This document shows positions 25,835-35,421 of a stretch of DNA of 49,689 nucleotides, one piece after another. A model generated the notes under the pieces. That model saw nothing but the letters and a program-made list of their open reading frames with translations, ran no database searches and was not told the DNA's origin. Location: positions 1 through 49,689 of the forward strand of contig JANMAT010000021.1 in assembly GCA_031359995.1 (NCBI GenBank), written 5' to 3'. The DNA comes from JANMAT01 sp031359995 (GTDB lineage: Bacteria > Actinomycetota > Acidimicrobiia > Acidimicrobiales > Ilumatobacteraceae). Positions within the stretch are counted from its first letter, which is position 1; every line of letters starts with the position of its first letter. The translations under genes were made by a program, and so were the position numbers.

Positions 25835-26799
25835 CAGGTCGTGGGGCGGGGGTCCACCGGAACGACGACCCACTGGCGGATGGCGGCGGCCAGGGCCTCG
25901 GCCAGTGGTCCGGCCCGCTCCACGACATCACGGACCGGTCCGAGCTCGACCACCACGGCCGGCATGCGCGTCTCACGCAGCACCGGGAGCCGCATGCCCT
26001 GGGGCTCCATGGGCGGGAACCCGGTAGCGAACACGTGTTCGCACACTTCGACGGCCAGCCGCCGGCCGCCATGGGACTCGAAGCCCGGGACCTTGTAGTA
26101 GGCCACCGAGCACCGTTGGGCCGCGCTGATGCCCAGGTAGACGTCGGCACCGAACCGGTTGGCCGAGGCGGCCTGGGCTGAGGCCTCACCATCGACCTCA
26201 GCGACCGAGGCCCCGGCCGAGCGGAGCTGGCGACCCAGGGTGCGCGACAGCCCGTCGAGACCACCGAAGCAGCCGAGGGCGACCCGCTTGCGGGCCAGCC
26301 TGGGCGTGAGCGACCGCAGCGCCTCCTGCTCGCGCACGGCGGCCACCGACGGACGGTCAGCCACCCGACCGCCGACCCGGCGCAAGGCGTCGAAGGTCTC
26401 GTAACCGCCGACGCCGTCGTTCTTCAGGCCGTAGTTCTCCTGGAACTCGGCCAGGGCACGGGCCGTCGCCGGCCCGAAGATGCCATCGACCCGACCGGCG
26501 TCGAAGCCGAGCTGACCGAGCACACGCTGCAGTTCGGCCACGTCGTCGCCCCGCAGGTACGGCGCGGCCCGGAGGTAGAGGTGGCGGTCACCCAGCTCCC
26601 AGCTGGCCTCGACGAGTGCGGCCCAGGTCAGTTCGTCGCAGGTACCGTCGACCCGCAGACCGCGGGCCTCCTGGAAGGCTCGCAGCGCCGCCGCGGTGGC
26701 CAGACCGAACGTGCCCGGGGTGCCGGCAGGCTGGAAGCCCGCCCGGCTCAGCCGGTGTTGGAGCTCGCGGACGTCGTCGCCGTCGTCACCCGGCCTCAG
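25834..26799 (-). CDS. cwlM: CwlM-like protein: two peptidoglycan-binding domains plus degenerate amidase
   Basis: About 321 residues. Two PG_binding_1 repeats lie in order (RPGDDGDDVRELQHRLSRAG; RGDDVAELQRVLGQLGFDAG), followed by an amidase_3-like fold. The zinc ligands of active amidases are missing: the usual PGHGG position reads LGCFGGLDG and the SIHAN position reads LGISAAQR. Only the late Glu (VVVELGP) is kept. M. tuberculosis CwlM (Rv3915), also next to trxC and near parB, is likewise not an active amidase but a PknB-controlled regulator of MurA and MurJ, so I call this a CwlM-type regulator. No canonical start exists in frame; CTG at 26799 (CTGA overlap with the trxA stop) or ATT at 26817 (AGGAG 8 nt upstream) must serve. 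Confidence 0.75.
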   Translation of the reverse strand: MRPGDDGDDVRELQHRLSRAGFQPAGTPGTFGLATAAALRAFQEARGLRVDGTCDELTWAALVEASWELGDRHLYLRAAPYLRGDDVAELQRVLGQLGFDAGRVDGIFGPATARALAEFQENYGLKNDGVGGYETFDALRRVGGRVADRPSVAAVREQEALRSLTPRLARKRVALGCFGGLDGLSRTLGRQLRSAGASVAEVDGEASAQAASANRFGADVYLGISAAQRCSVAYYKVPGFESHGGRRLAVEVCEHVFATGFPPMEPQGMRLPVLRETRMPAVVVELGPVRDVVERAGPLAEALAAAIRQWVVVPVDPRPTT

Positions 26800-27134
26800 T
26801 GGGAGGCGGGAAGGAATTCTGAGAGCTCCTGCAGCAGCGCGCCCTTGGGCTTGGCCCCGATCATCGTCTTGCGCAGCTCGCCATCCTTGAAGATGAGCAG
26901 CGTGGGGATGCTCTGGACGCCGAAGCGCATGGCCAGACCGGGGTGGTCGTCGACGTTGAGCTTGGCCACGGTGAGCTTGCCCGCCTGCTCCTTGGCCAGC
27001 TCGACCAGGGTGGGGGCGATGGCCTTGCACGGGCCGCACCACTCGGCCCAGAAATCGACCAGAACGGGGGTGGAGGCCGCGTTGACCACCTCGTCGAAGG
27101 TCTGCTCGGTGAGGGTGACGATGCCTTCAGCCAT
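26796..27134 (-). CDS. trxA: Thioredoxin
   Basis: A 112-residue thioredoxin with the redox motif FWAEWCGPCKAIAP and the cis-Pro loop SIPTLLIFKDG. It reduces disulfides using electrons from TrxB encoded just upstream. The ATG at 27134 has AAAGGA 9 nt before it; an in-frame extension of 20 codons is rejected. Gap to trxB is 84 bp. Its stop overlaps the CTG proposed as the start of the cwlM-like gene. Confidence 0.96.
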   Translation of the reverse strand: MAEGIVTLTEQTFDEVVNAASTPVLVDFWAEWCGPCKAIAPTLVELAKEQAGKLTVAKLNVDDHPGLAMRFGVQSIPTLLIFKDGELRKTMIGAKPKGALLQELSEFLPASH

Positions 27135-27218
27135 GGGACGGTTCCTTTCAGCGATGATGCTACGCCACCGCAACGTCGGGGTCCCGGCTGGCATTCCCGC
27201 GCCGGCGGTCCCGGCTGA

Positions 27219-28166
27219 TCAGTGGACGTTGGCCTCGAGCCACCGCTCGGTGTCGATGGCGGCCATGCAGCCGGAGCCGGCGGCGGTGATGGCCTGACGG
27301 TAGGTGTGGTCCTGCACGTCACCGCAGGCGAACACGCCGGGGATGTTCGTGTAGCTCGACCCCGGCCGGGTGACCAGGTAGCCGTTCTCGTCGGTGTCGA
27401 GCACCCCGGTGAACAGGTCGGTGTTCGGCCGGTGGCCGATGGCCACGAAGAGGCCGGTGACCGCCAGGGTGGCCACCGCACCGGTCTGCAGGTTGCGCAC
27501 CACGGCCCCCTCGAGCTTGTCGGTGCCGAGCAGGTCGTCGACCACCGTGTGCCACATGGGCTCGATCTTGGGGTTCTTGAGCGCCCGCTCCTGCATGATC
27601 TTCGAGGCCCGCAGCGACTCACGGCGGTGGATCAGGTGCACCTTGCTGGCGAACTTGGTCAGGAAGGTGGCCTCCTCCACGGCCGAGTCGCCCCCGCCGA
27701 CCACCGCGATCTCCTGTCCGCGGAAGAAGAAGCCGTCGCACGTGGCGCAGGTGGACAGGCCGTGGCCGAGCAGCCGGCTCTCGGCCTCGAGGCCGAGCAT
27801 GAGCGAGCGGGCACCGGTGGACACGATGATGCTGTCGGCCTGGTACTCGTCGTCACGGATCCACACCTTGAACGGGCGGGAGGAGAAGTCGACGCGGGTG
27901 GCCTTCTCGGTGAGGAACTCGGCGCCGAAGCGCTGGGCCTGCGAGCGGAAGTTCAGCATGAGCTCGGGACCCATGATGCCCTCGGGGAAGCCCGGGAAGT
28001 TCTCGACCTCGGTGGTGAGCATGAGCTGCCCGCCGGGCTGGTCGGAGGTGGACGACGGCTCACCCTCGATGACCAGCGGGTTGAGGTTGGCCCGGGCGGT
28101 GTAGATGGCCGATGTGAGCCCTGCGGGACCGGAGCCGATGATGATGACCTGACGAACGTCGCTCAC
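27219..28166 (-). CDS. trxB: Thioredoxin-disulfide reductase
   Basis: A 315-residue FAD/NADPH flavoprotein. FAD motif IIIGSGPAGLTSAIYTARA, NADPH motif VVGGGDSAVEEA, redox pair CATCDG and C-terminal FAD segment GVFACGDVQDHTYRQ. It transfers electrons from NADPH to thioredoxin. The GTG start overlaps the stop of the preceding small membrane protein gene (GTGA). In-frame sequence further upstream is non-coding-like. Confidence 0.97.
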   Translation of the reverse strand: MSDVRQVIIIGSGPAGLTSAIYTARANLNPLVIEGEPSSTSDQPGGQLMLTTEVENFPGFPEGIMGPELMLNFRSQAQRFGAEFLTEKATRVDFSSRPFKVWIRDDEYQADSIIVSTGARSLMLGLEAESRLLGHGLSTCATCDGFFFRGQEIAVVGGGDSAVEEATFLTKFASKVHLIHRRESLRASKIMQERALKNPKIEPMWHTVVDDLLGTDKLEGAVVRNLQTGAVATLAVTGLFVAIGHRPNTDLFTGVLDTDENGYLVTRPGSSYTNIPGVFACGDVQDHTYRQAITAAGSGCMAAIDTERWLEANVH

Positions 28167-28471
28167 GATTCCTCCGAGACATGGCGCTTGCGCATGGCGA
28201 TCAACCCGCCGAGCATCAGAACGATTCCCACCGCCATGTGCGCCAGGTAGACCCGGTGGCCCGTCACGATGACGATGGCCCGATCGATGGCGATCAGGCC
28301 GAGCAGCAGCGCGACCGCCCCGAGCATGGCGGCCAGCAGCCCCCACACCAGGGCGCGGGCGATCTTCACGGCAGGGGCCGTGGTGCGGTCGCGGACCGCA
28401 CCCACGCCCCGCTCGAGGAACCCGACGACCGTGGTCACCCAGTCCCCGTTGTTCGGAGGGGTCGAAGACAT
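28163..28471 (-). CDS. Two-helix membrane protein
   Basis: A 102-residue protein with two hydrophobic helices (ALVWGLLAAMLGAVALLLGLI and AHMAVGIVLMLGGLIAM) separated by a short polar loop (DRAIVIVTGHRVYL), a basic/polar N-terminus and a basic C-terminus RKRHVSEES. This resembles holin-superfamily or DUF-type actinobacterial small membrane proteins; the role is unknown. It lies between the anti-sigma gene and trxB and is coupled to trxB through a GTGA overlap. Confidence 0.75.
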   Translation of the reverse strand: MSSTPPNNGDWVTTVVGFLERGVGAVRDRTTAPAVKIARALVWGLLAAMLGAVALLLGLIAIDRAIVIVTGHRVYLAHMAVGIVLMLGGLIAMRKRHVSEES

Positions 28472-28494
28472 GGAGCCTGAGCGTACTCAGGACG

Positions 28495-29507
<1,013 letters not shown>

Positions 29508-29511
<4 letters not shown>

Positions 29512-30095
29512 GACTGGTCTCTTGGACGGTCGGTGTCGGGGTCCTGGTTCCGCAGCGCGGCGGCCAGCGCAGCGCGGCCCCGGGCGATGCGCGAGCGCAC
29601 CGTGCCGGGTGGGATGTGGAGCACGTCGGCGATCTCGGCGTACCCCAGGTCGCAGACGTCGCGCAGCACGACGGGCACGCGGAACTCCTCGGGCAGTGCG
29701 GCCAGCGCATGGTCGAGGCGCAGGCGCTCGCCGATGCGGCCGTCGAAGGCCGGTGTCGTCACGTCGGCACCGTCGCCCACGGCGATGCCGTGCTCCTCGT
29801 CGACCAGTGTGGGTCGTCGTCGTCGCCGCCGGAGCTCGTCGAGGGAGGCGTTCACGGCCACGCGATAGCACCAGGTGCTGAACGATGAACGGCCGTCGAA
29901 GCGGTGCAGGCCCCGCACCACCGCGATCATCGCTTCCTGGGAGGCGTCGGCCGCGTCGGCGTCACTGGCCAGGATGCGTCGGCACACGGCCCAGATGCGG
30001 TCGTGCTGGAGCCGCAGGAGGCGCTCGAGCGCGTCGCGGTCACCATCCTGTGCGGCGCGCACGAGCGCGTCGACATCGGCTGCGTCGGGGCCCAC
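29508..30095 (-). CDS. ECF RNA polymerase sigma factor (SigM-like)
   Basis: A 195-residue ECF sigma factor. Region 2 includes LQHDRIWAVCRRILASDADA, DASQEAMIAVVRGL and FSTWCYRVAVN. Region 4 has ALPEEFRVPVVLRDVCDLGY and the helix-turn-helix AEIADVLHIPPGTVRSRIAR. Its neighbour is a membrane anti-sigma protein, and the sigma/anti-sigma/trxB/trxA/cwlM order equals sigM (Rv3911)-Rv3915. The GTG start is 10 nt after a TACGCT hexamer (30111-30106), so it may have its own near-leaderless promoter, possibly self-controlled. Confidence 0.9.
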
Positions 30096-30140
30096 GATGG
30101 GCGAGAGCGTAGAGGGTCGCGCCCGGCGAACCCAGGCACC

Positions 30141-31790
30141 TCACCGCGGGACCAGCTTCACCTCGCCGATGCGGATGTCGTAGGGCAGCGTGCACACCGG
30201 CGACGTGCCGAGGCGCGTGATCCACAGGAGCACGTAGCGACCGCTGGCGTCCTCGAGGGGCAGATCGATGGTGGGGGTGGTGATGTCGCGGCGCGCGCTC
30301 ACCGCCGGACCCCACGCCCGCAGCGTGGGTGGCCGAGCCTCCGACACGAACACCGACGCCGACCAGCGCCGCGTGCTCGATGTGACCTCGAGCACGTGAC
30401 CGGCGGCCGAGCCCGACAGCTCGAACACCAGGCCGACGCCCTCCTTGGCGCCCAGGCCGACCTCGTCGTAGCAGAGCGAGCTCCAGATCGTGTCGGCGTT
30501 GCCGTCCAGCAGGTTGCGCAGCAGGCCCGGGTTCTCCCGTCCGTCGCCCGGCGGCGGATCGAACTCGCCGATCGTGACGATCCCGACGGCGGGCGCCACG
30601 GTGGACGCCGCCGCGACGGAGCCGGTCACCGGCGGGGTGGGCGTGCTCGTGACCGTGAACGTGGCCGGTGTGGCCTGGGCCGGTTCGGTGGACGAGACGT
30701 CGGGCGGGGCCTGGCCGGTGTCGCCCGCCGGCCTGGGTGTGAGCAGCGTGAGCCCGAGGGCGGCCACGACGAGGGCGGCGACGGCGCCGGCGAGCAACCA
30801 GGGCCAGCGCCGGGCCCGCCGGGGCGGCTCGGGTCCGAGCGCGACCTCGGCGGTGAGTCCGTCCCCGTTCCCGTCCCCGCCACCGTGAGCCGGCGCGACG
30901 ACCGGTCGCCGTCGCCGTCTGGCCGGGTCGCGGCGGGCCCCGAGGCGGGGCCGGGTGTCGTCCTCGGTGACCTCGGGTGCCAGGCGCACGAGGGCGTCGC
31001 GCACCGTGGCCGCCGAGCGCGGCCGGTCGTCGGGGTGGCGGGCCAGGCAGGCGCGCACCAGCGTGGCCAGCCGCGACGGGATGGCGGGGCGCAACGTGCG
31101 CAGCGGGATCGGGTCGGCGCGCAGGCGGGCCAGCGCGGTGGCCGCCTCGGACTCGGCGAGGAACGGCGGGCGACCGGCGAGGCACTCGTACAGCACGACA
31201 CCGAGCGAGTAGAGGTCGGCGCGGGCCGATGCCGGTTCGCCCTCGACCTGCTCGGGTGACAGGTACTTGGCCGTGCCCATCATCACGTCTTCGCTCGTGA
31301 GGTCCTGCCGACCGCGCGTCGCGATGCCGAAGTCGGTGAGCAGCACGCGACCATCGGTGGCCAGCAGCACGTTGGCCGGCTTCACGTCACGGTGCACGAT
31401 GCCCACCTCGTGCACGGCCGACAGCGCGTCGGCCACCGCGATGCCGACGCGCACGGCGCGGCCGATCGAGAGCTTGGGTTCCTCGTCGAGTGCGTCGCGC
31501 AGCGTGCGCCCACCCACGAGCTCCTGCACCATCGCGTCGCACCCGTCGCCCGAGACGGTGTCGTAGACGGCGACGACGTTGGGATGGTTCACGCGCGCGG
31601 CGAGGCGGGCCTCGCCGCGAAAGCGCGACACGGCGACGATGTCGTCGGTGAGCGCGGGCTTCAGGATCTTGACCGCGACAGGGCGGTCGAGGACCTCGTC
31701 GACCGCTGCCCACACGTCGGCCAACGTGCCCGCCGCGAGCAGGCGTTCGAGCCGGTACCGCCCGGCGATGACGATGGGGGCGTCGTTCAG
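30141..31790 (-). CDS. Membrane Ser/Thr protein kinase with extracellular discoidin-like domain
   Basis: A 549-residue protein if started at CTG 31790. The kinase domain has a degenerate Gly loop (LLAAGTLADVW), an ATP Lys in VAVKILKP (residue 41), the catalytic loop HRDVKPANVLL, DFG (LLTDFGIATRG) and SPEQ in the activation region, so it looks active. A transmembrane helix (WPWLLAGAVAALVVAALGLTLL), a Pro/Thr linker and an extracellular beta domain (LLDGNADTIWSSLCYDEVG..., DIRIGEVKLVPR) follow, resembling the discoidin-like C-terminus of mycobacterial MviN/Rv3910, but without the MurJ part. No ATG or GTG precedes the kinase N-lobe; TTG at 31724 would cut off the Gly loop. CTG at 31790 overlaps the degV stop as CTGA. 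Confidence 0.8.
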   Translation of the reverse strand: MNDAPIVIAGRYRLERLLAAGTLADVWAAVDEVLDRPVAVKILKPALTDDIVAVSRFRGEARLAARVNHPNVVAVYDTVSGDGCDAMVQELVGGRTLRDALDEEPKLSIGRAVRVGIAVADALSAVHEVGIVHRDVKPANVLLATDGRVLLTDFGIATRGRQDLTSEDVMMGTAKYLSPEQVEGEPASARADLYSLGVVLYECLAGRPPFLAESEAATALARLRADPIPLRTLRPAIPSRLATLVRACLARHPDDRPRSAATVRDALVRLAPEVTEDDTRPRLGARRDPARRRRRPVVAPAHGGGDGNGDGLTAEVALGPEPPRRARRWPWLLAGAVAALVVAALGLTLLTPRPAGDTGQAPPDVSSTEPAQATPATFTVTSTPTPPVTGSVAAASTVAPAVGIVTIGEFDPPPGDGRENPGLLRNLLDGNADTIWSSLCYDEVGLGAKEGVGLVFELSGSAAGHVLEVTSSTRRWSASVFVSEARPPTLRAWGPAVSARRDITTPTIDLPLEDASGRYVLLWITRLGTSPVCTLPYDIRIGEVKLVPR

Positions 31791-32629
31791 CGCGCCAGCA
31801 CTTGGTACACCACGCCGATCGTGCCGCGCCCGGCGTGGGTGCCGACGACGGGACCGATGTCGCCGACGACGATCGGTCCCGGCGCGAGCGGCTGCAGGCG
31901 GGCCACGAGCTCACCGACGTCGTCGGTGTCGGCGTGCATCACCGCCAACGTCTCGAGCGGACCCGCCTCGCGCACCTTCTCCACGAGGAACGCCAGTGCC
32001 TTCGAGCGCGTGCGCTGCTTGCCGCCCTCTTCGACCTTGCCGTCGCGCACCTCGATGATCGGCTTGATCGAGAGCACCGAGGCGAGCATGGCCTTGGCGC
32101 TGCCGATGCGGCCGCCCTTACGGAGGTTCTCGAGCGTGTCGAGCGCACCCCAGATGTGCGTGCGCGACGTGAGGGAACGGGCCAACCCGGCGACCGCGGC
32201 GAGATCGGTGCCGTCACGCGCGGCACGAGCGGCCGCCATGGCGATGAGGCCCTGCCCGATGGTGACCGAGCGCGAGTCGACGACGTCGACGTCGATGTCA
32301 CCGGCCACAGCCTCGGCGGCGAGCCGCGCGCTCTGCATCGTGGCCGACAGGTCGCTCGAGAGCGCGACGACGCAGATGCCGGTGGCGCCCTCGGCCGCGA
32401 GCCGGCGGAAGGCCTGCTCGAACGAGCCGGGAGCGGGCGCGGCGGTCTCGGGCAGCGACGCGCTGGCGGCGCACCGCGACCAGAAGTCGGCGGTGGTCAG
32501 CTCCTTGCGATCGACCAGCTCGGTGCTCCCGAAGCGGATCGTGAGCGGGACGATCTCGATGCCCAACTCGTCGGCGATCTCCTGGGGGAGGTCGCACGCC
32601 GAGTCGGTGACGACGCGTACGTGGTTCAC
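31787..32629 (-). CDS. DegV family fatty-acid-binding protein
   Basis: A 280-residue DegV-type protein: VRVVTDSACDLPQEIADELG at the start, SSDLSATMQSA and DSRSVTIGQGLIAMAA in the middle, then THIWGALDTLENLRKGGRIG and the C-terminal GPVVGTHAGRGTIGVVY. DegV/FakB proteins bind fatty acids, in Firmicutes for FakA kinase; no fakA partner is seen here. GTG overlaps the stop of the DUF6049 gene (GTGA). In the equivalent place mycobacteria encode MviN, so this gene is an insertion or replacement relative to that order. Confidence 0.92.
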   Translation of the reverse strand: MNHVRVVTDSACDLPQEIADELGIEIVPLTIRFGSTELVDRKELTTADFWSRCAASASLPETAAPAPGSFEQAFRRLAAEGATGICVVALSSDLSATMQSARLAAEAVAGDIDVDVVDSRSVTIGQGLIAMAAARAARDGTDLAAVAGLARSLTSRTHIWGALDTLENLRKGGRIGSAKAMLASVLSIKPIIEVRDGKVEEGGKQRTRSKALAFLVEKVREAGPLETLAVMHADTDDVGELVARLQPLAPGPIVVGDIGPVVGTHAGRGTIGVVYQVLAR

Positions 32630-34596
32630 GGGTCGGGCAGGCTAGCCGCCGCGGCCCGTTTGGCCCGTCGGCGGCTGCGGGAGTGGCCGAGCCACCACAC
32701 CACGAGCACGACCAACGCCCCGGCCGAGATGCCCAGACCGAGGCCCGACAGGCCGACGGCGCGGACCCGCAGCTCCCCGGTGGTGCCGATGGCCTCGCCC
32801 CCGACCGGCGTCGAGAGCTGCACGGTCACCGGGAACTCCCAGGCCGAGGTCAGGGCCCGCACGTCCATCCGCACGGGCAGCTCATCGTGGGCGGCGATGG
32901 TGAAGACGCGGTCGTTGTCGGGCACCTCGATCTTCGGTGAGACGAGGCGCAGCTTGACCGTCACGGGCTCGTCGAGCGCGTTCACGAGGCTGAGGGGGAT
33001 GACGCCGGCCTTGCCGGCCAGCGTCACCCGGTCGCGCACGCGCACCGACACCGACTGACGCACGGGGTTCACGCGCGCGGTGACCTGATCGAAGTACGCC
33101 TGGCGGGCGCCATCGTCGAGATCGGCGGACACGGCCATCGTCGTGCGTTCGGTGAGGCCGCCGAACCGGGGCGAGCCGGTGGGGAGGACCGAACCCATCA
33201 CGTCGAGGGCGACGCGCGTGACGAACAGCCCCTGGGCCAACGCCAGTTCGTTGCGCGAGGTGTCCTTCGGCAGCGCGTAGGTGGCCGAGCGGTCGGTCGA
33301 GGTGACCCGCACGAACGTGTCGAGGTCGACCGCTTCGAGCATGCCCGAGTGGTCGACGGCGTCGGCGAAGGCCTTCCAGAAGTCGGGGCGGCTCTGAGCG
33401 CTCGTGGTCGGCACGAGCACGAGCCCACGCCCGATGTCGTCGCCGAAGGCGCGTGCCGTCAGCTCGGCCACCAGGTTCACGACGGTGACCGGCAGCGAGC
33501 GACCCGAGGTGAGCCGGGTGTCGAGCGTGCCGTCGTCGACGAGGGCGACGAGCCCGGTGTCGAGCGAACCGGCCGTCGCCGGCGCGACCGCGTCGGCGGT
33601 GCGCACCGGCACCGGATGGAGCACGGGCGACGCCGGCGCCGGTGTGAGCCGGTCGGCGGCGATGAGCACCTGCTGCACGCCGAGCGTGCGCAGCACGTCG
33701 ACGGAGCGGGCGTCGACGGGGCTGTCGACGAGCCACGCCCGTCGATCGGGACGGCTGCCGGGCAGCGCACGACCCACCGTGTCCTCGCCGAGCTTCCACT
33801 GGCGGCTGATCTCGTCGCGCAGGTCGGCGGCGACCATGCCCGGCACGTCGACCCGCACGTACGGCATGGCCAGCACGGCGCGCGTGCCGAGTGAGGCGCC
33901 GAGTCGGTCGGTGAGCACCGGCTTGGTCGTGTGCAGCGCGTCGAGCAGCTCGGGCCGGGGCGCCAACGTGAACGGGAACTGGGGGAGCGCAGCGAGCAAC
34001 TCGGTCACGTCCTGGGCCCGCGCGACGTCGGTGTCGGCCACCACGACGCGACCGTCGGCGAGGTGGGACGGCTGGCCCGGCAGCGGCAGGACGACGGTGA
34101 TGGGCAGCTTCTGGCGCGCCGGTCGGATGAGGAACGTGGTCAGTTCGGCGATCGGACCTTCCCGGTTCGGATCGAGGAGGCGCAGACGCACGGGGTACAC
34201 GCCCGGGAACGTCATGCGCACCTCTTCGTCGAGCTCGGGCAGCCGATCGACGGCGGTGAGCGAGACGGCCACCGTGCCGTCGCCGACCGCGAGGTCGCTC
34301 AGCGGCGCCCGCGGCACGAACCCGACCTGGCGCGTGGGGAGCTGGCCCCGCTCGGCGTCGAGTATCCCCTGAGCGCTCACCGGGACGAACACGGTGGCCT
34401 CCAGTTCGGCGCCCTCGGGCGCGCCGGTGACGCGCACCCCGAACGTGGCCCGACCGTCCAACGGGACCGACACCGTCTGGCGCACGAGCTCGAGCGCGGC
34501 CGTGTCGTCGGACGCCGCCGGCCGGGCGGCGGCGGCGGCGTCCGCACCGAGCATGGCGAGCGCGAGGGCGGCGACGGCGCCACCGACGCGCCTCAC
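32626..34596 (-). CDS. DUF6049-type exported membrane protein (Rv3909-like)
   Basis: A 656-residue exported protein with a signal peptide (RRVGGAVAALALAMLGADAAAAA), a large extracellular beta-rich part, and a single C-terminal transmembrane helix (LGISAGALVVLVVWWLG) followed by a basic tail. Topology and position (between the pcnA side and the sigma/trx block) match Rv3909 of M. tuberculosis. Function is unknown; envelope biogenesis is suspected because its neighbours control peptidoglycan synthesis. GTG overlaps the stop of the GNAT gene (GTGA). A longer frame upstream (+125 codons) is a shadow of the GNAT gene. Confidence 0.75.
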   Translation of the reverse strand: MRRVGGAVAALALAMLGADAAAAARPAASDDTAALELVRQTVSVPLDGRATFGVRVTGAPEGAELEATVFVPVSAQGILDAERGQLPTRQVGFVPRAPLSDLAVGDGTVAVSLTAVDRLPELDEEVRMTFPGVYPVRLRLLDPNREGPIAELTTFLIRPARQKLPITVVLPLPGQPSHLADGRVVVADTDVARAQDVTELLAALPQFPFTLAPRPELLDALHTTKPVLTDRLGASLGTRAVLAMPYVRVDVPGMVAADLRDEISRQWKLGEDTVGRALPGSRPDRRAWLVDSPVDARSVDVLRTLGVQQVLIAADRLTPAPASPVLHPVPVRTADAVAPATAGSLDTGLVALVDDGTLDTRLTSGRSLPVTVVNLVAELTARAFGDDIGRGLVLVPTTSAQSRPDFWKAFADAVDHSGMLEAVDLDTFVRVTSTDRSATYALPKDTSRNELALAQGLFVTRVALDVMGSVLPTGSPRFGGLTERTTMAVSADLDDGARQAYFDQVTARVNPVRQSVSVRVRDRVTLAGKAGVIPLSLVNALDEPVTVKLRLVSPKIEVPDNDRVFTIAAHDELPVRMDVRALTSAWEFPVTVQLSTPVGGEAIGTTGELRVRAVGLSGLGLGISAGALVVLVVWWLGHSRSRRRAKRAAAASLPDP

Positions 34597-35351
34597 GGCT
34601 CCCACTCGAGCACCACCAGACCGTCGGGCTGCCGGGCGAAGCCGAACCGCTCGTACAGCGCCAGCGCCCGGGTGTTGCCCTCTTCGGTGTTGACGAGCAC
34701 CTCGGTGGCGCGCCGGCGCTGCAGCCAGCGGATCGTGTCGGCCAGCAGCGCGCTGCCGATGCCGCGGCCGGCCACCGCGGGGCTGACGGCGAGACGCTGC
34801 ACGTAGCCACACCGCACGTCGTGGCCGGCCAGGACGAACCCGACCGGCGGGACCCCGGCCACCCGGATGCGGGCGGCGGGGGTGACGGCCACCGCATCGA
34901 GCAGGCCCCCCAGGCCGAGCCCGGGCTGGGGGGCGAAAGCCTCGTTGTCGACGCTGGCCAGGGTCGGCCATTCACGCCGACGGCCGGGTCGCAGCCGGGC
35001 GTCGGGGGCCGAGGCCGGCCGCGTGCTGCTGCGGGGCAGCATGGGGCGGGTCAGGTCGGCGCGCAGCAGCACCAGGCGGGTGGCCGTGCGGAACCCGGCC
35101 GCCACCCACACCGCGGTGTCACGGGGGCTGAGCGCGCTGGTGGTGACCCGCTGCACGCGCCCCCTCGGCAGCGTGGCCAGATGGGCACGGATGTGCCCCG
35201 TGTGCACCTGGGCGCCGGGCAGGGGCGTGAGGGTGGCCACCCCGGTGGGGTGGATGCTCAGCCGCAGGCCGTTGGCTTCGTGCACCACCGGCGCGGGAGT
35301 CGCCCCGTCGGGGACGGTCGTCGAGTTCGGGAATCGGGGCAGCAGGGCCAC
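34593..35351 (-). CDS. GNAT family N-acetyltransferase
   Basis: A 252-residue protein whose C-terminal half is a GNAT domain: RLAVSPAVAGRGIGSALLADT is the acetyl-CoA pyrophosphate loop, followed by VNTEEGNTRALALYERFGF. The N-terminal half is a second, weaker GNAT-like region (VTTSALSPRDTAVWVAAGF). Substrate unknown. The GTG at 35351 lies 7 nt after TACCGT (35364-35359), the spacing used by leaderless genes here; an ATG at 35387 is the alternative. It heads the chain GNAT-DUF6049-degV-kinase, all linked by 4-bp overlaps, and is divergent from the deacetylase gene. Confidence 0.85.
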   Translation of the reverse strand: MALLPRFPNSTTVPDGATPAPVVHEANGLRLSIHPTGVATLTPLPGAQVHTGHIRAHLATLPRGRVQRVTTSALSPRDTAVWVAAGFRTATRLVLLRADLTRPMLPRSSTRPASAPDARLRPGRRREWPTLASVDNEAFAPQPGLGLGGLLDAVAVTPAARIRVAGVPPVGFVLAGHDVRCGYVQRLAVSPAVAGRGIGSALLADTIRWLQRRRATEVLVNTEEGNTRALALYERFGFARQPDGLVVLEWEP

Positions 35352-35421
35352 TGCATCGACGGTAGCCCTGTCGGGACCGATGGCCATACGCAGCCGGCGG
35401 GTCGGCGGCGTAGCCTCAACG

